The notes under the pieces are model-generated. The model had not been told where the DNA came from, searched no databases, and saw nothing but the letters and a program-made list of their open reading frames with translations. Shown piece after piece: positions 47,192 to 56,968 of a stretch of DNA of 64,000 nucleotides. This stretch comes from Amycolatopsis suaedae (GTDB lineage: Bacteria > Actinomycetota > Actinomycetes > Mycobacteriales > Pseudonocardiaceae): assembly GCF_004214935.1 (NCBI RefSeq), contig NZ_SFCC01000021.1, forward strand, positions 86,627 to 150,626, read 5' to 3'. A program made the position numbers and the translations under genes. Within the stretch, counting starts at the first letter, position 1. Each line of letters opens with the position of its first letter.

Positions 47192-48105
47192 CAGTCGGGG
47201 CCGGGCGCGCCCGAGGTGATCCGCGGGATCGGCCCGGTGGTCTCGATCGCCGCCCCGAGATCCCCGGTGTGGCCGGCTTCCTCGGGCTCCTCGGGCTCCC
47301 AGTCGCCGCGATGCCGCCCGGCCCGGCCCGACCGCAGGATCTTGGCCAGCACCATGTTGAACGTCAGCGCGATCTCCTGCGCGCCCGGCGAGTTCCAGGC
47401 GTGGATGGGGGTGCACGCGCTTTGCGCCTGCTGGATGGCCAGCCGGTCCGGGATCGCGGTCGGCATCACCAGCGGCCCGAACGACTCGCGCAGGTCGGCC
47501 ACCCGGTGCCCGTGCTCGTGGGACCGCGCCCGCAGCCGGTTCACCAGAACCCCGGCCGCCCGCAGCCCGGGGTTGAGCCGGGCGCGGATGTCCTCGATCG
47601 CGGCCAGCGCGCGCTCGGCGCCGGAGACGGCGTAGGTGGTGGGCTCGGTCACCAGCAGCGCGCTGTCGGCGGCGACCAGCGCCGAGCGGGTCAGCCTGCC
47701 CAGCGACGGCGGGCAGTCCAGGATGGCCAGCTCGTAGCGGGAGCCGCGGACCGGCTCGCGGTGCAGCTCGTCCAGTGCCCTGGACAGGTTCTCCAGGCGA
47801 CGGCCCTCCGGGCCCGGCTCGTTGAGCAGCTCCAAATCCTCCGAGCCGACCAGCACGTCCAGCTGGTCGTCCCATGCGCTGGGCGCGATCGCCTCGGCGA
47901 GAACCGCCCGGTGCGGCGTCTCCAGCACGTCGGCCAGGGTCTTGTCGGTCAGGGGCGGGTCGAGGGAGGCGGTGGCATTGCCCTGCGGGTCGAGGTCGGC
48001 CACCAGCGTGCGAGCTCCCCTACGCAGCGCGGCCGACGCAATACCGAGAGCGACGGTGGTCTTGCCGACCCCGCCCTTGAGGCTCAGAACCGCGACGGTG
48101 TGCAC
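47191..48105 (-). CDS. ParA/MinD-family ATPase
   Basis: The 304-residue product carries the deviant Walker A KGGVGKTT at residues 10-17, LVADLDPQGNAT (Walker A') and LAILDCPPSLG (Walker B-like). The C-terminal ~45 residues are acidic and disordered. No parB or parS is adjacent, so it is probably an orphan ParA involved in positioning a protein or chromosomal region. Confidence 0.85.
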   Translation of the reverse strand: MHTVAVLSLKGGVGKTTVALGIASAALRRGARTLVADLDPQGNATASLDPPLTDKTLADVLETPHRAVLAEAIAPSAWDDQLDVLVGSEDLELLNEPGPEGRRLENLSRALDELHREPVRGSRYELAILDCPPSLGRLTRSALVAADSALLVTEPTTYAVSGAERALAAIEDIRARLNPGLRAAGVLVNRLRARSHEHGHRVADLRESFGPLVMPTAIPDRLAIQQAQSACTPIHAWNSPGAQEIALTFNMVLAKILRSGRAGRHRGDWEPEEPEEAGHTGDLGAAIETTGPIPRITSGAPGPD

Positions 48106-48153
48106 GCCCCGCAGCCTACGGGCACCCAGCGCCGCCCACTACGCTGTCGCCCC

Positions 48154-48909
48154 ATGCGAACGGACACCGCGGCGGCCCGCGGATCGGCGGCGGTACGGCG
48201 GGTGCTGGAGGCGGAACTGCGCCGGGCGCGGGAACGTGGCGTTGACCAGCCCCGCGTCGTCGACGTCGGTGGCGGCAGCGGCGGCTGGGCCGTGCCGCTG
48301 GCGGCCGCCGGGTGCCCGGTGACCGTCGTGGAACCCAACCCGAACGCGCTGGCGACGCTGCGCCGCCGGGCGGGCGAGGAAGGCGTCGCGGACCTGATCA
48401 CGGTCATCGCCGACGACTCCGACGCGCTGGACCGCCACGTCCCGGCCGGGTCCGCCGACCTGGTGCTGGCCCACGGGCTGCTGGAGGTCGTCGACGACCC
48501 GGCGGCCGCGGTCGCCGGGCTGGCCACCGCCGTGGCGCCCGGCGGCGCCGTGTCGGTGCTGGCGGCCAACCGGCACGCCGCCGTCCTGCACCGGGCGCTG
48601 TCCGGCAGGCTCGCCGAGGCCCACCGCCTGCTGACTGACCCGGACGGGGTACTGGAGACCGACGGGGAGACGCTGCTGCGCCGGTTCGACACCGGCGGCC
48701 TGCGGGCACTGCTCGCGGCAGCCGGCCTGGAGGTCGAGGTGCTGCAGGGCGACGGCGTCGTAGCCGACGCGGTGCCGGTCGAGGGCGGCCCGGCCGCCGA
48801 GGCGGACCTGGCCGACTTCGAGCTGGCCGCCGCTGGGATACCGACGTTGCGTGACGTCGCCAGCAGGCTGCACGTGCTGGCCCGGCGGCCTGTCGGTGGT
48901 GCCGGTTAG
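48154..48909 (+). CDS. SAM-dependent methyltransferase
   Basis: The 251-residue class-I methyltransferase has VVDVGGGSGGW at about 35-45 (SAM motif I), VEPNPNA (acidic loop) and DLVLAHGLLEVVDDP (motif IV region). The adjacent dinB gene starts 10 bases after its stop. The substrate is unknown. Confidence 0.8.
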   Translation: MRTDTAAARGSAAVRRVLEAELRRARERGVDQPRVVDVGGGSGGWAVPLAAAGCPVTVVEPNPNALATLRRRAGEEGVADLITVIADDSDALDRHVPAGSADLVLAHGLLEVVDDPAAAVAGLATAVAPGGAVSVLAANRHAAVLHRALSGRLAEAHRLLTDPDGVLETDGETLLRRFDTGGLRALLAAAGLEVEVLQGDGVVADAVPVEGGPAAEADLADFELAAAGIPTLRDVASRLHVLARRPVGGAG

Positions 48910-48918
48910 CCTGACGGC

Positions 48919-50166
48919 GTGGGACGAAACTCGGGGCTGCCCGGGCGGCACTCCCGGTTTCGGGTAGCCGGGCCGGAGCAGGGCTGGCCCGACGACACCG
49001 GCTGCGGCTTCCTGCACGTCGACATGGACGCGTTCTTCGCCGCCGTCGAGCTGCGCACCCGGCCGGAACTGGCCGACAAGCCGGTGGTCGTCGCCGGCGC
49101 CGGGCCCCGGTCGGTGGTGCTGTCGGCCAACTACCCGGCCCGGGTGTTCGGGGTGCGCTCGGCGATGCCGGTCGGCGCGGCGAAACGGCTCTGCCCGCAC
49201 GCGGTGTACCTGCCGCCCACCCGCGGCCTGTACGGCGAGGTGTCGCGCGGCGTGATGGCGATCTTCGCCGAGTTCACCCCGCTGGTGGAGCCGCTGAGCC
49301 TGGACGAGGCGTTCCTCGACGTCAGCGGCGCGCTGCGGCGGCTGGGCACCACACCGGCCCGGCTGGGCGCCGAACTGCGCGGGCGGGTCCAGGCCGAGCA
49401 CGGCATCACCTGCTCGGTCGGGGTGGCGCCGGTGACGTTCGTCGCCAAGCTGGCGTCCGGGATGGCCAAGCCGGACGGCATGGTCGTGGTGCCGCGTGCC
49501 GAGGTGCTGGACTTCCTGCACCCGCTGCCGGTGTCGGCGCTGTGGGGTGTGGGCAAGCGCACCGAGGAGCACCTGCGGCGGCTGGGCCTGGCCACCATCG
49601 CCGACGTCGCCCGGACGCCGGTGGCCTCGCTGCGCCGGTCGCTGGGCACGGCGGTGGGGGAGCACCTGCACGCGCTGGCCAACGGCCGCGACGACCGGCA
49701 GGTGGTGCCGGACACCCCGGACAAGTCGATCGGCGCGGAGCACACGTTCGACACCGACGTCACCGACCGCGCCCGGCTGGACCGGGAACTGCTGCGGCTG
49801 GCCGAGCGCGTCGGCGCCACGCTGCGGTCGCGGGGCAGGCGCGGCCGGACGGTGTCGATCAAGGTGCGGTTCGCCGACTTCCGCACGATCACCAGGGCCC
49901 GGACCCTGCTCTCGCCGACCGACGTCGCGCGGCAGATCCACGCCACGGCCGTCGCGTTGCTCACCGAGCAGGGGGATACCGGGCCGGTGCGGCTGCTCGG
50001 CGTCCGGGTCGAGGGGCTCAGCGACGACGAGGCCGGTGAGCAGCTGGCGTTCGAGTCCGGCGAGCCACGGTGGCGGGAGGCCGAGGTGGCCGCTGACGTG
50101 GCGCGATCGAAGTTCGGGTCGGCGGCCATCCGGCCGGCCTCCCTGCTGGCCGATCGCGAACCGTGA
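48919..50166 (+). CDS. dinB: DNA polymerase IV
   Basis: The 415-residue Y-family polymerase has catalytic HVDMDAFFA near 33 and SLDEAFLDVSG near 129, plus a thumb/little-finger region (LWGVGKRTEEHLRRLGL). It performs error-prone lesion bypass. GTG 48919 is chosen; the N-terminal ~25 residues are a variable extension. No LexA-like site was identified upstream. Confidence 0.93.
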   Translation: MGRNSGLPGRHSRFRVAGPEQGWPDDTGCGFLHVDMDAFFAAVELRTRPELADKPVVVAGAGPRSVVLSANYPARVFGVRSAMPVGAAKRLCPHAVYLPPTRGLYGEVSRGVMAIFAEFTPLVEPLSLDEAFLDVSGALRRLGTTPARLGAELRGRVQAEHGITCSVGVAPVTFVAKLASGMAKPDGMVVVPRAEVLDFLHPLPVSALWGVGKRTEEHLRRLGLATIADVARTPVASLRRSLGTAVGEHLHALANGRDDRQVVPDTPDKSIGAEHTFDTDVTDRARLDRELLRLAERVGATLRSRGRRGRTVSIKVRFADFRTITRARTLLSPTDVARQIHATAVALLTEQGDTGPVRLLGVRVEGLSDDEAGEQLAFESGEPRWREAEVAADVARSKFGSAAIRPASLLADREP

Positions 50167-50362
50167 CCGGCCGATCACCGGGCGATCCGGGTGAGATCGA
50201 TGTGAGACGGACAAAACGATGACCGCTTGATGCGGGATCGGGTAGTCGTGCGCGGTCCGGACTCGTATCCTGGAGGGAGGGCACACGAGTCGGAGTGCCT
50301 GTTGGGTCCACGAGGTGCGCGGCCCGGCGCCCGCGAACGACAGCTGTGCCGGAGGAGGAAAG

Positions 50363-50764
50363 ATGCCACTCTCCGAGCATGAGCAGAGGCTGCTCGACCA
50401 GATCGAGCGCGAGCTCTATGCCGAGGACCCCAAGTTCGCATCAGCGGTGCGGGGTAAGAGGTTGAACCGTCCACCGCGGCGTCGCCGCATCCAGGGCCTC
50501 GCCCTGTTCGTGGTCGGTGTCGCGTTACTGGTGCTCGGTGTCACCGTGGTGCCGGTGCGGCTCGCGGAGATCCCGCTGGTCAGCGTTCTCGGCTTCCTGG
50601 TGATGTTCTTCGGTGTCCTGCTGGCCGTCACGGCCATGCGGCAACCCGCTGCCGAGCCCGAGGGCGAGGGCAAGTCCGGTGGAACCGGCAAGGCCCAGGC
50701 CCGCAAGAGCTCGTTCACGCAGCGGATGGAGGAACGCTTCCGCCAGCGCTTCGAGGACCACTAG
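50363..50764 (+). CDS. DUF3040 membrane protein
   Basis: The 133-residue product starts with MPLSEHEQRLLDQIERELYA, the signature of DUF3040, then has two membrane helices at about 45-92 and a basic/charged tail. GGAGGAGG lies close upstream. It is widespread in actinobacteria; its function is unknown. Confidence 0.88.
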   Translation: MPLSEHEQRLLDQIERELYAEDPKFASAVRGKRLNRPPRRRRIQGLALFVVGVALLVLGVTVVPVRLAEIPLVSVLGFLVMFFGVLLAVTAMRQPAAEPEGEGKSGGTGKAQARKSSFTQRMEERFRQRFEDH

Positions 50765-50781
50765 CTCCGCCCAGTCTCACC

Positions 50782-50813
50782 GAAGCCCCCGGCCCGCCAG
50801 GTCCGGGGGCTTC
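50782..50813 (+). terminator. 11-bp terminator hairpin after DUF3040 gene
   Basis: GAAGCCCCCGG (50782-50792) pairs with CCGGGGGCTTC (50803-50813), with a 10-base loop. Confidence 0.75.
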
Positions 50814-50821
50814 GCCGTGCG

Positions 50822-50940
50822 CGCGAGTCGTACGTTCTGCCGCGCGAGTCGTACGTTCTCACGTGCGAGTTCGCACTTCCGAACGTACGACTCGCGCGTG
50901 GGAAGCTACGACTCGCGCGCGAGAACTTACGACTCGCGGC
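50822..50940. repeat. Cluster of CGCGAGTCGTACGTTC units in both orientations
   Basis: Two forward copies (50822-50838, 50843-50859), a degenerate one (50862-50880), and three inverted versions (50881-50898, about 50900-50918, about 50919-50940) lie between the DUF3040 terminator and the transglutaminase gene end. The last unit supplies the stop codon of that leftward gene. It looks like a dispersed intergenic repeat. Confidence 0.8.
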
Positions 50941-53488
50941 GGTTGCGGCGGCGGCGCAGCAGGGACTTGGGGAACAGGCGGCCGCGCCAGGACATCGGGG
51001 CGTTGCGGGCCAGGCTGCCGCGCACCCGGTCGAACGCCGGGGCGAAGTCCGGCTCCGGCACCTTCGTCTCCGGCGGGGCGTACCAGGACCGCTCCAGCAC
51101 GCCGACCACCGTGCGCAGGCCGGCCTGACCGTCGTCGTCCAGCCGGTGCTTCTGCGCCACCCGGAACGCCGTCATCCGCGCCGTGTCGGCGGTCTGGGCG
51201 GGCACGCCCCGGTCGGCGCACTCGTCGAGCAGCTCGCTCCACGCCGCGTCGGCGGCGCCCGCGCCGTCGGCCGCGATGGTCCGCAGCCGTCTGCGCCGGA
51301 CGACCTCCCGGATCGTCCACGGCCCGGCCACCACGGCCACGACGACGGCCACCGGCAGCGCCAGCCAGATCGACCACAGCCACGCCGCCGCGGCGACGAC
51401 CAGCACCCACAGCCCGGTGATCACCGGCGGCAACCACGGGGCCAGCGCCAGCGTCGCCGAACCACCGCCGGGGGGCGGCACGCCGCCCGGCACCGCGGCG
51501 GCACCGGAACCACGCCCGCCGAGCCGCCTGCTCATCGCCATCACGACCGCCGCGGTGACGGCCGCGGCCAGCAGCAGCAACGCCAGCACACCCCAGCCGA
51601 ACCCGTCCGGCGCCTGGGTCAGCGACGTCTCCTGCGCCTGCTGCTGCTCCTGCGGACCGGTCTCCTCCCTCGGGACGTCGTTGGGCGCCTGCGCCGACGT
51701 GCTCGGCATCTCCTGGGTGTCGTTGCCGGACGTGGCAGGCCCGTCGGTCGGCTGGTCGTCCGGGCGCAGGTACGGCGGGATGTAGCCGCGGCCGTCGGCC
51801 AGCGGCGTCGGGTCGAAGCTGACCCAGCCCTGGTCGTTGAAGTAGACCTCGACCCAGGCGTGGGCGTCCTGCGAGGTGATCGTGCGGTAGCCCGCCGTCG
51901 TGACGCCCGGGGTGAACCCGACGGCCACCCGCGCCGGGATGCCCGCCGAGCGCAGCAGCACGGCCATCGCCGAGGCGTACTGTTCGCAGAAGCCGCGCTT
52001 GCCGTTGAACAGGAAGTCGGCCAGCGCGTCGTTGTCGGCCGCGGCCGCGGTCTGGGTGTCGTAGGTGAAGCCGTTCTGCGACGAGAAGTACTGCCAGATC
52101 GCCACGGACTTGTCGAAGTTGCTGGCCTGCCCTGCCGTCAGCTGCTGCGCCAGCCCGCGCACCCGGGGGTCGACCTGGTCCAGCCGCGTGTACACCGGGT
52201 CGAGATCACGGTCGATCTCGGTGCCCTCGGCCCGCAGCTCCTCCTTGGTCGGCACCCGCAGCGAGGCGACCTCGGTGTAGGCGGGGGAGCGCTGCTTGCG
52301 CTCGCTGAACACCGCGCCGCTCTTGCGGTCGTAGAACCAGCCCTCGGAAATGCCGCGCAGCGCCCTCGGCGCGCCGTACACCGGCAGCCAGACGTCGACC
52401 CAGTTGATCGGCTCGATCTGCAGTTCGACGCTCTGGCCCTCGCCGCTGTCGCCCGGCGCCAGCGGCAGCGCGGGCATGTTGGCCGGGTCGCCCGCGGGCA
52501 TGCGCGGGGCGTCGGCGAGCTTCCAGCCCTGGTTGGGCTGGTAGAAGTCCAGGGTGAACGCCCGCAGCAGCCGCGGGTCGTTGGGCTGCAGCCCGCGCAC
52601 CCGGAACAGCTCGACGTTGGCGCCCTGGTTGAGCAGGCCACGCAGGTTGGTGAACGGGTTGACGCCCAGCCCGCCGGTGCCGCCCGCCATGTTCGACCCC
52701 GGCCCGTCGCCGGGGATGCTGCCGACGGTGCCGACGGCGGTGATCGTGCCGCCCAGCAGGCCGCACACCAGCGCCAGCGACACGACGGTGACCGGCGCGG
52801 CCGTCGACTCGGCCGACACCCCGAGACCGGGCGCGGTGCGGTTGCGCCAGCGGCGGTGCCGGTGGCTGCCGTCCACCGCCAGCAGCCCGGCGAACGCGGC
52901 GGCGCCGACGACGAACGTCCACCATGGCAGCAGGTCGTTGGACAGCGACGCGGGCACGGCGTAGACGCACAGCAGCACCAGGCCGGTCGCGGCGGGCGCC
53001 GCGGCGGCCACGGTCAGCGTGTCGATGAGGACGGCCACCAGGCCGATGGCGATCGTGGACAGGCACAGGATGGCCGGAGTCGGTTCCACCGGGGCCAGCC
53101 CGGTGCGGATCTGCTCGGCCGAGGAGATCAGGACGTCCTGCAGCTGCCCGATCGCGGCGGGCCCGGGAATGATGCCGAGGATGCCCTCGCTGGTGAACAC
53201 GCCGGTGATCAGGAACGTCAGCACCACCAGCTGGCTCAGCCCGACCACCAGCGTCGGCGCCCGCAGCGAGCGCAGCGCCAGGCCGGTGCACGCGATCAGC
53301 AACACCGCCACCAGCACGTAGCCGAACCAGGCGACCCCGGCGACGACGCCGGTCAGCGACGTCGACGCGCAGACCGTCGCGATGCCCGCGGCGGCCGGCG
53401 CGACGATCGAGCTGGTCCACGGCGCGGGAGGCCGGGCAGGCGGCGGCGGGGCCGTCTGCGGGGCGGGCCGGGGAGGCGCAGTGGTCAC
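50927..53488 (-). CDS. TgpA-like transmembrane transglutaminase
   Basis: The 853-residue product has at least six N-terminal membrane helices (about 25-235), a large extracytoplasmic domain with the transglutaminase triad C501 (GFCEQYAS), H543 (DAHAWVEVYF) and D559 (FDPTP), a low-complexity linker, two more membrane helices and a DUF4129-like C-terminal domain. It is the last gene of the moxR-DUF58-tgpA operon. Possible roles are protein cross-linking or proteolysis at the envelope. Confidence 0.9.
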   Translation of the reverse strand: MTTAPPRPAPQTAPPPPARPPAPWTSSIVAPAAAGIATVCASTSLTGVVAGVAWFGYVLVAVLLIACTGLALRSLRAPTLVVGLSQLVVLTFLITGVFTSEGILGIIPGPAAIGQLQDVLISSAEQIRTGLAPVEPTPAILCLSTIAIGLVAVLIDTLTVAAAAPAATGLVLLCVYAVPASLSNDLLPWWTFVVGAAAFAGLLAVDGSHRHRRWRNRTAPGLGVSAESTAAPVTVVSLALVCGLLGGTITAVGTVGSIPGDGPGSNMAGGTGGLGVNPFTNLRGLLNQGANVELFRVRGLQPNDPRLLRAFTLDFYQPNQGWKLADAPRMPAGDPANMPALPLAPGDSGEGQSVELQIEPINWVDVWLPVYGAPRALRGISEGWFYDRKSGAVFSERKQRSPAYTEVASLRVPTKEELRAEGTEIDRDLDPVYTRLDQVDPRVRGLAQQLTAGQASNFDKSVAIWQYFSSQNGFTYDTQTAAAADNDALADFLFNGKRGFCEQYASAMAVLLRSAGIPARVAVGFTPGVTTAGYRTITSQDAHAWVEVYFNDQGWVSFDPTPLADGRGYIPPYLRPDDQPTDGPATSGNDTQEMPSTSAQAPNDVPREETGPQEQQQAQETSLTQAPDGFGWGVLALLLLAAAVTAAVVMAMSRRLGGRGSGAAAVPGGVPPPGGGSATLALAPWLPPVITGLWVLVVAAAAWLWSIWLALPVAVVVAVVAGPWTIREVVRRRRLRTIAADGAGAADAAWSELLDECADRGVPAQTADTARMTAFRVAQKHRLDDDGQAGLRTVVGVLERSWYAPPETKVPEPDFAPAFDRVRGSLARNAPMSWRGRLFPKSLLRRRRNRRES

Positions 53489-54750
53489 CGCACACCGCCC
53501 AGCATGCTCTCGTGCCGGCTACCCGAGCGGCACAGCTCGCTCCACACCTGCGGCATGGGGCTGTCGGGCAGGGCGACGACCACGCCCCAGCCCGCGGCCC
53601 GCAGCAGGTCGGCCGCGTCGGTGGTCGGCTTCGACGGCGCCTGCGACTCCCCGGCCCACGCCGGGGTGTCCAGCAGCACCGCGAGGCTGCGCACGCCACG
53701 GGGGCGGAAGCGGTTGAGCTCGTGGACGGACTCTGTGCTCACGGTGCCGAGCACCGCGATCAGCTCCTGTCCCTCCGCGGGGTCACCGGGCGGCGTGACG
53801 TCCCGCTGGTGCGCGGGCTGCAGCGCGGCCAGGCTGTCCAGGATGACGTTGTCGTAGGAGTCCCCGCCGTCGCCGGGCGCGTCGGCCAGCGGCTGCCCGT
53901 GCTCGGTGACCAGCCGCACGCGGTGCCCGGCCCGGCGCAGGTGCAGGCAGACGCTGGCGGCGAAGGACACCGCCCACTCCAGGCTGGCGCCCGCGCCGGT
54001 GCCCGCGTGTGCGGCGGCCCTGCGGTCCAGCAGCACGGTGGTGCCGCCCTTCCACGGCCGCTCCTCGACCCGCACCATGATCTCGTCGCGGCGCGCGGTG
54101 GAGCGCCAGTGCACCTTGCGCAGGTCGTCGCCCTGCCGGTAGTGGCGGACGATCACGTCGGTCTCGCCCTGTCCGGCGTGCAGCCGGACGCTGCCGTCGT
54201 CGCCGACGCCGATCCCGGCGCCCGGCGGGTGCCCCCACAACGCGACGTAACGCGGCACCACGACCAGCCGTGAGTGCGCGATCAGCTCACGCTCGAACTC
54301 GCACAGCCCGAACGGATCGGTGATGGTCGCCCGTAGCGGGCCCACCTGGTGCACGCCACGCAGCGCGGGCAGCAGCGGGTACCGCAGTGCCACGGCCCTG
54401 CGCACCGGCAGCCGTTCCACCACGAACCGCGGCCGGTTGCCCAGGGTGTAGGGAACGCCGTCCTCCAGCAGCACCTCACCGGCGGGCAGCCTGCCGGTGC
54501 GCCACAGGTCCAGCTGCACCTCGCCGCTGCCGCCCACCTGGACGCGGTCGGGCAGCAGGGTGCGGGAGGCGCCGATGCGGACCTTGGTCGCCGAGATGAA
54601 CACCGTCACCAGCAGCGGGAGAGCGACGACGAAGATCGCCACCCGCAGCAGGTCCCGCTCGTTGAGGACCGCGGCACAGACCGCGGCGGCGACGCCCGCG
54701 GCGAGTAGGCAGCGGCCCCGGGTGGTGAGGCCGGACAGCGAGCGCAGCAT
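53485..54750 (-). CDS. DUF58 protein
   Basis: The 421-residue product has two N-terminal membrane helices (about 14-50), then the DUF58 signature GDDLRKVHWRSTARRDEIMV near residue 203, and a vWA-like fold afterwards. It overlaps the transglutaminase gene by four bases and sits directly after moxR, the standard three-gene operon. Confidence 0.88.
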   Translation of the reverse strand: MLRSLSGLTTRGRCLLAAGVAAAVCAAVLNERDLLRVAIFVVALPLLVTVFISATKVRIGASRTLLPDRVQVGGSGEVQLDLWRTGRLPAGEVLLEDGVPYTLGNRPRFVVERLPVRRAVALRYPLLPALRGVHQVGPLRATITDPFGLCEFERELIAHSRLVVVPRYVALWGHPPGAGIGVGDDGSVRLHAGQGETDVIVRHYRQGDDLRKVHWRSTARRDEIMVRVEERPWKGGTTVLLDRRAAAHAGTGAGASLEWAVSFAASVCLHLRRAGHRVRLVTEHGQPLADAPGDGGDSYDNVILDSLAALQPAHQRDVTPPGDPAEGQELIAVLGTVSTESVHELNRFRPRGVRSLAVLLDTPAWAGESQAPSKPTTDAADLLRAAGWGVVVALPDSPMPQVWSELCRSGSRHESMLGGVR

Positions 54751-54758
54751 GGTCGTGG

Positions 54759-55820
54759 CTACCGGCGTGCCTGGCCGTTGGCCTGCGGGACCGGGACGCG
54801 GTGCAGCACGGCGTGCACCAGGTCGGTGGCCGAGCGGCGCGCGGCGTGTGCCTCGGTGGTGAGCACCAGCCGGTGGGCCAGCACCGGCACGGCGACCGAG
54901 TGCAGGTCGTCGGGCACCACGTACTCGCGCCCGGACAACGCGGCCTGTGCCCGCGCGGCCCGGACGAGCTGCAGCGTCGCCCGGGGCGAGGCGCCCAGCC
55001 GGATCTCCGGCACCTGACGGGTCGCCGACGCGATCTCGACGGCGTACTGCCGCACCTCCGGGGCCATGTGCACCATGCGGGTGGTGTGGATCAGCCTGCG
55101 CACCGTGTCGGCGTCGGACACCGGGCGCAGGTCGGCCAGCGGGTTGTGCCCCGAGTGCTCGTCGACCATGGCCAGCTCGGCCTGCGGGTCCGGGTAGCCG
55201 ATGGACACCCGCGCGGTGAACCGGTCGCGCTGGGCCTCGGGCAGGGCGTAGGTGCCCTCCATCTCGATGGGGTTCTGGGTGGCGATCACCATGAACGGCG
55301 AGTCCAGCTGGTAGGTGCTGGTGTCGACCGTGACCTGGTGTTCCTCCATGCACTCCAGCAGTGCCGACTGGGTCTTCGGCGAGGCGCGGTTGATCTCGTC
55401 GCCCACCACGATGTTGGCGAACACCGGGCCGGGGCGGAACTCGAACCCGCCGGTCTGCCGGTTGTAGATCGACACCCCGGTCACGTCGCTGGGCAGCAGG
55501 TCGGGGGTGAACTGCACGCGGCTGACCGTGCAGTCGATCGACCGGGCCAGCGCCTTGGCCAGCGACGTCTTGCCGACCCCTGGCACGTCCTCCACCAGGA
55601 GGTGGCCCTCGGCGAGTAGCGTCACCAGTGCGATGCGGACCACGTCCGGCTTGCCGACCAGGACGCGCTCGACGTTGCCGGCGATGCGGCTCACCGTGTC
55701 GTGCAGCTCTGCCAGGGAGGCGGGCCTGCCGTTGCCGGACATCCCGTAGTACGCGGCCTGCGCGGTCGCCTGCTCACCGTGGTGCTCGCCGGGCACCGCA
55801 GACTGCGTTCTCGACGTCAC
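54759..55820 (-). CDS. moxR: MoxR-family AAA ATPase
   Basis: The 353-residue product has Walker A GVGKTSLAK at about 81-89, Walker B VVGDEINRASPKTQSALLE near 140, sensor-1 VIATQNPIEMEGTY and an arginine-containing C-terminal lid. MoxR proteins act as chaperone-like remodellers with DUF58/vWA partners. GTG 55820 has AGGAGG four bases upstream; ATG 55742 is an alternative start. Confidence 0.9.
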   Translation of the reverse strand: MTSRTQSAVPGEHHGEQATAQAAYYGMSGNGRPASLAELHDTVSRIAGNVERVLVGKPDVVRIALVTLLAEGHLLVEDVPGVGKTSLAKALARSIDCTVSRVQFTPDLLPSDVTGVSIYNRQTGGFEFRPGPVFANIVVGDEINRASPKTQSALLECMEEHQVTVDTSTYQLDSPFMVIATQNPIEMEGTYALPEAQRDRFTARVSIGYPDPQAELAMVDEHSGHNPLADLRPVSDADTVRRLIHTTRMVHMAPEVRQYAVEIASATRQVPEIRLGASPRATLQLVRAARAQAALSGREYVVPDDLHSVAVPVLAHRLVLTTEAHAARRSATDLVHAVLHRVPVPQANGQARR

Positions 55821-56053
55821 TCGACCTCCTGGGTGCTGACGCGGGTTCTCCTCGCCCGTGCACCGGACGAGCCTCCCACGCAGTGTGTCAAACGTGAGCA
55901 AGTTCGGTGAGAGAACCCCGTGATCACCCAGAGCGACGCCCGAGATTGGGCCGTTCGGCCTAACGGTGGGTGGGTGCGCGGGGTCCCGTCACGGGCGGTT
56001 CTGACGTATGCTGCTGTCCGGATTCGATCCGCTACGGAGAGAGTACGCTGCTG

Positions 56054-56431
56054 ATGGCCGACAAGACGACGACGGTGCGCCCGCCGGATATCGACGTCCG
56101 CGACGCCAGGGCGTTCGCCATCGAACCGGAGCTGGCCGCCGAGGCCTACCGCCGGATCAGTGACCTCCAGGACGCCGTCGGAGAGATGGCCAGGCACGCC
56201 GCCGTGCTGGGGCGGCAGGTGCCGCTCGGCGGCGGATACGCCAAGGAGATCGGCGAGTTCATGGCGCGGTACGGCGTCGGCGGACGCGGTTCCGCCGTCG
56301 ACTCGCTGACCCGGTTCGGCCGCGAGCTGGGCGAGCTCAAGGAGCAGATCGACACCGCCGTGCGGCGTTACCGCAGGACCGACGACGACGCCGCGGCCGA
56401 GCTGGACGGCGTCGACTGCTCCGGTGGGTAG
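56054..56431 (+). CDS. Helical protein at head of ESX-accessory operon
   Basis: The 125-residue, mostly helical product (AEAYRRISDLQDAVGEMARHAAVLG, in two helices) resembles WXG100-neighbour or ESX-associated small proteins. It overlaps the DUF3558 lipoprotein gene. The transcript starts divergently from moxR. Confidence 0.6.
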   Translation: MADKTTTVRPPDIDVRDARAFAIEPELAAEAYRRISDLQDAVGEMARHAAVLGRQVPLGGGYAKEIGEFMARYGVGGRGSAVDSLTRFGRELGELKEQIDTAVRRYRRTDDDAAAELDGVDCSGG

Positions 56432-56957
56432 CCGCGCGGCGGCGGGACTGCTGGTGGTGGCCGCCGTGACCGCCGCCTGCGGTGCGCCCAGGGCCGCGCC
56501 CGCGGATTCGGTTCCCCCGCCCGCGCCGCCGTCGACGTCGGCCTCGTCGCAGGGCAGCGGACTGGCCGTGCTCAAGCCGTGTGAGCTGCTGTCGTCCACC
56601 GACCGGTCCTCGGCCGGGCTCACCTCGCTGGGCGAGGAGAAGAAGATCGGTGCCTCCCGGGCCTGCGACTGGACCGAGCCGGGCGCGTTCGGCGTGACGC
56701 TGACCCTGGACGAGCGGTCCGGGCTGGAGGAGCTGAAAGTCAAGCGCAAGCACAGCACCGAGGTGGAGATCAACGGCAGGCCCGCCCTGCGGGTGGCCGA
56801 CCCCAAGGCCGACAACGGGATGTGCGCGGTGCTGGTGCCGGTCGCCGGCGGCGGCAGCGTGCACGTCGACGTGAGCAACACCGACTTCACCGGCACCGAC
56901 CTGGCCTGCACCCGCGCCGGGACGGTGGCCGAGCTGGTCGAACCGAAGCTGCCCTGA
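56424..56957 (+). CDS. DUF3558 lipoprotein
   Basis: The 177-residue product has a hydrophobic signal and lipobox VTAAC (Cys19), a Pro/Ser-rich linker and a ~120-residue DUF3558 domain with two further cysteines. DUF3558 proteins are common mycobacterial-type lipoproteins of unknown function, often next to ESX or PPE genes. Confidence 0.85.
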   Translation: MGSRAAAGLLVVAAVTAACGAPRAAPADSVPPPAPPSTSASSQGSGLAVLKPCELLSSTDRSSAGLTSLGEEKKIGASRACDWTEPGAFGVTLTLDERSGLEELKVKRKHSTEVEINGRPALRVADPKADNGMCAVLVPVAGGGSVHVDVSNTDFTGTDLACTRAGTVAELVEPKLP

Positions 56958-56968
56958 GGAGGTCGCCG

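Noticed and set aside
48139..50286. Minus-strand 715-codon frame opposite the methyltransferase and dinB
   Set aside because: Antisense shadow; dinB motifs on the plus strand are unambiguous.
50822..50940. CRISPR array
   Set aside because: Units are 16-20 bp, occur in both orientations and have no unique spacers.
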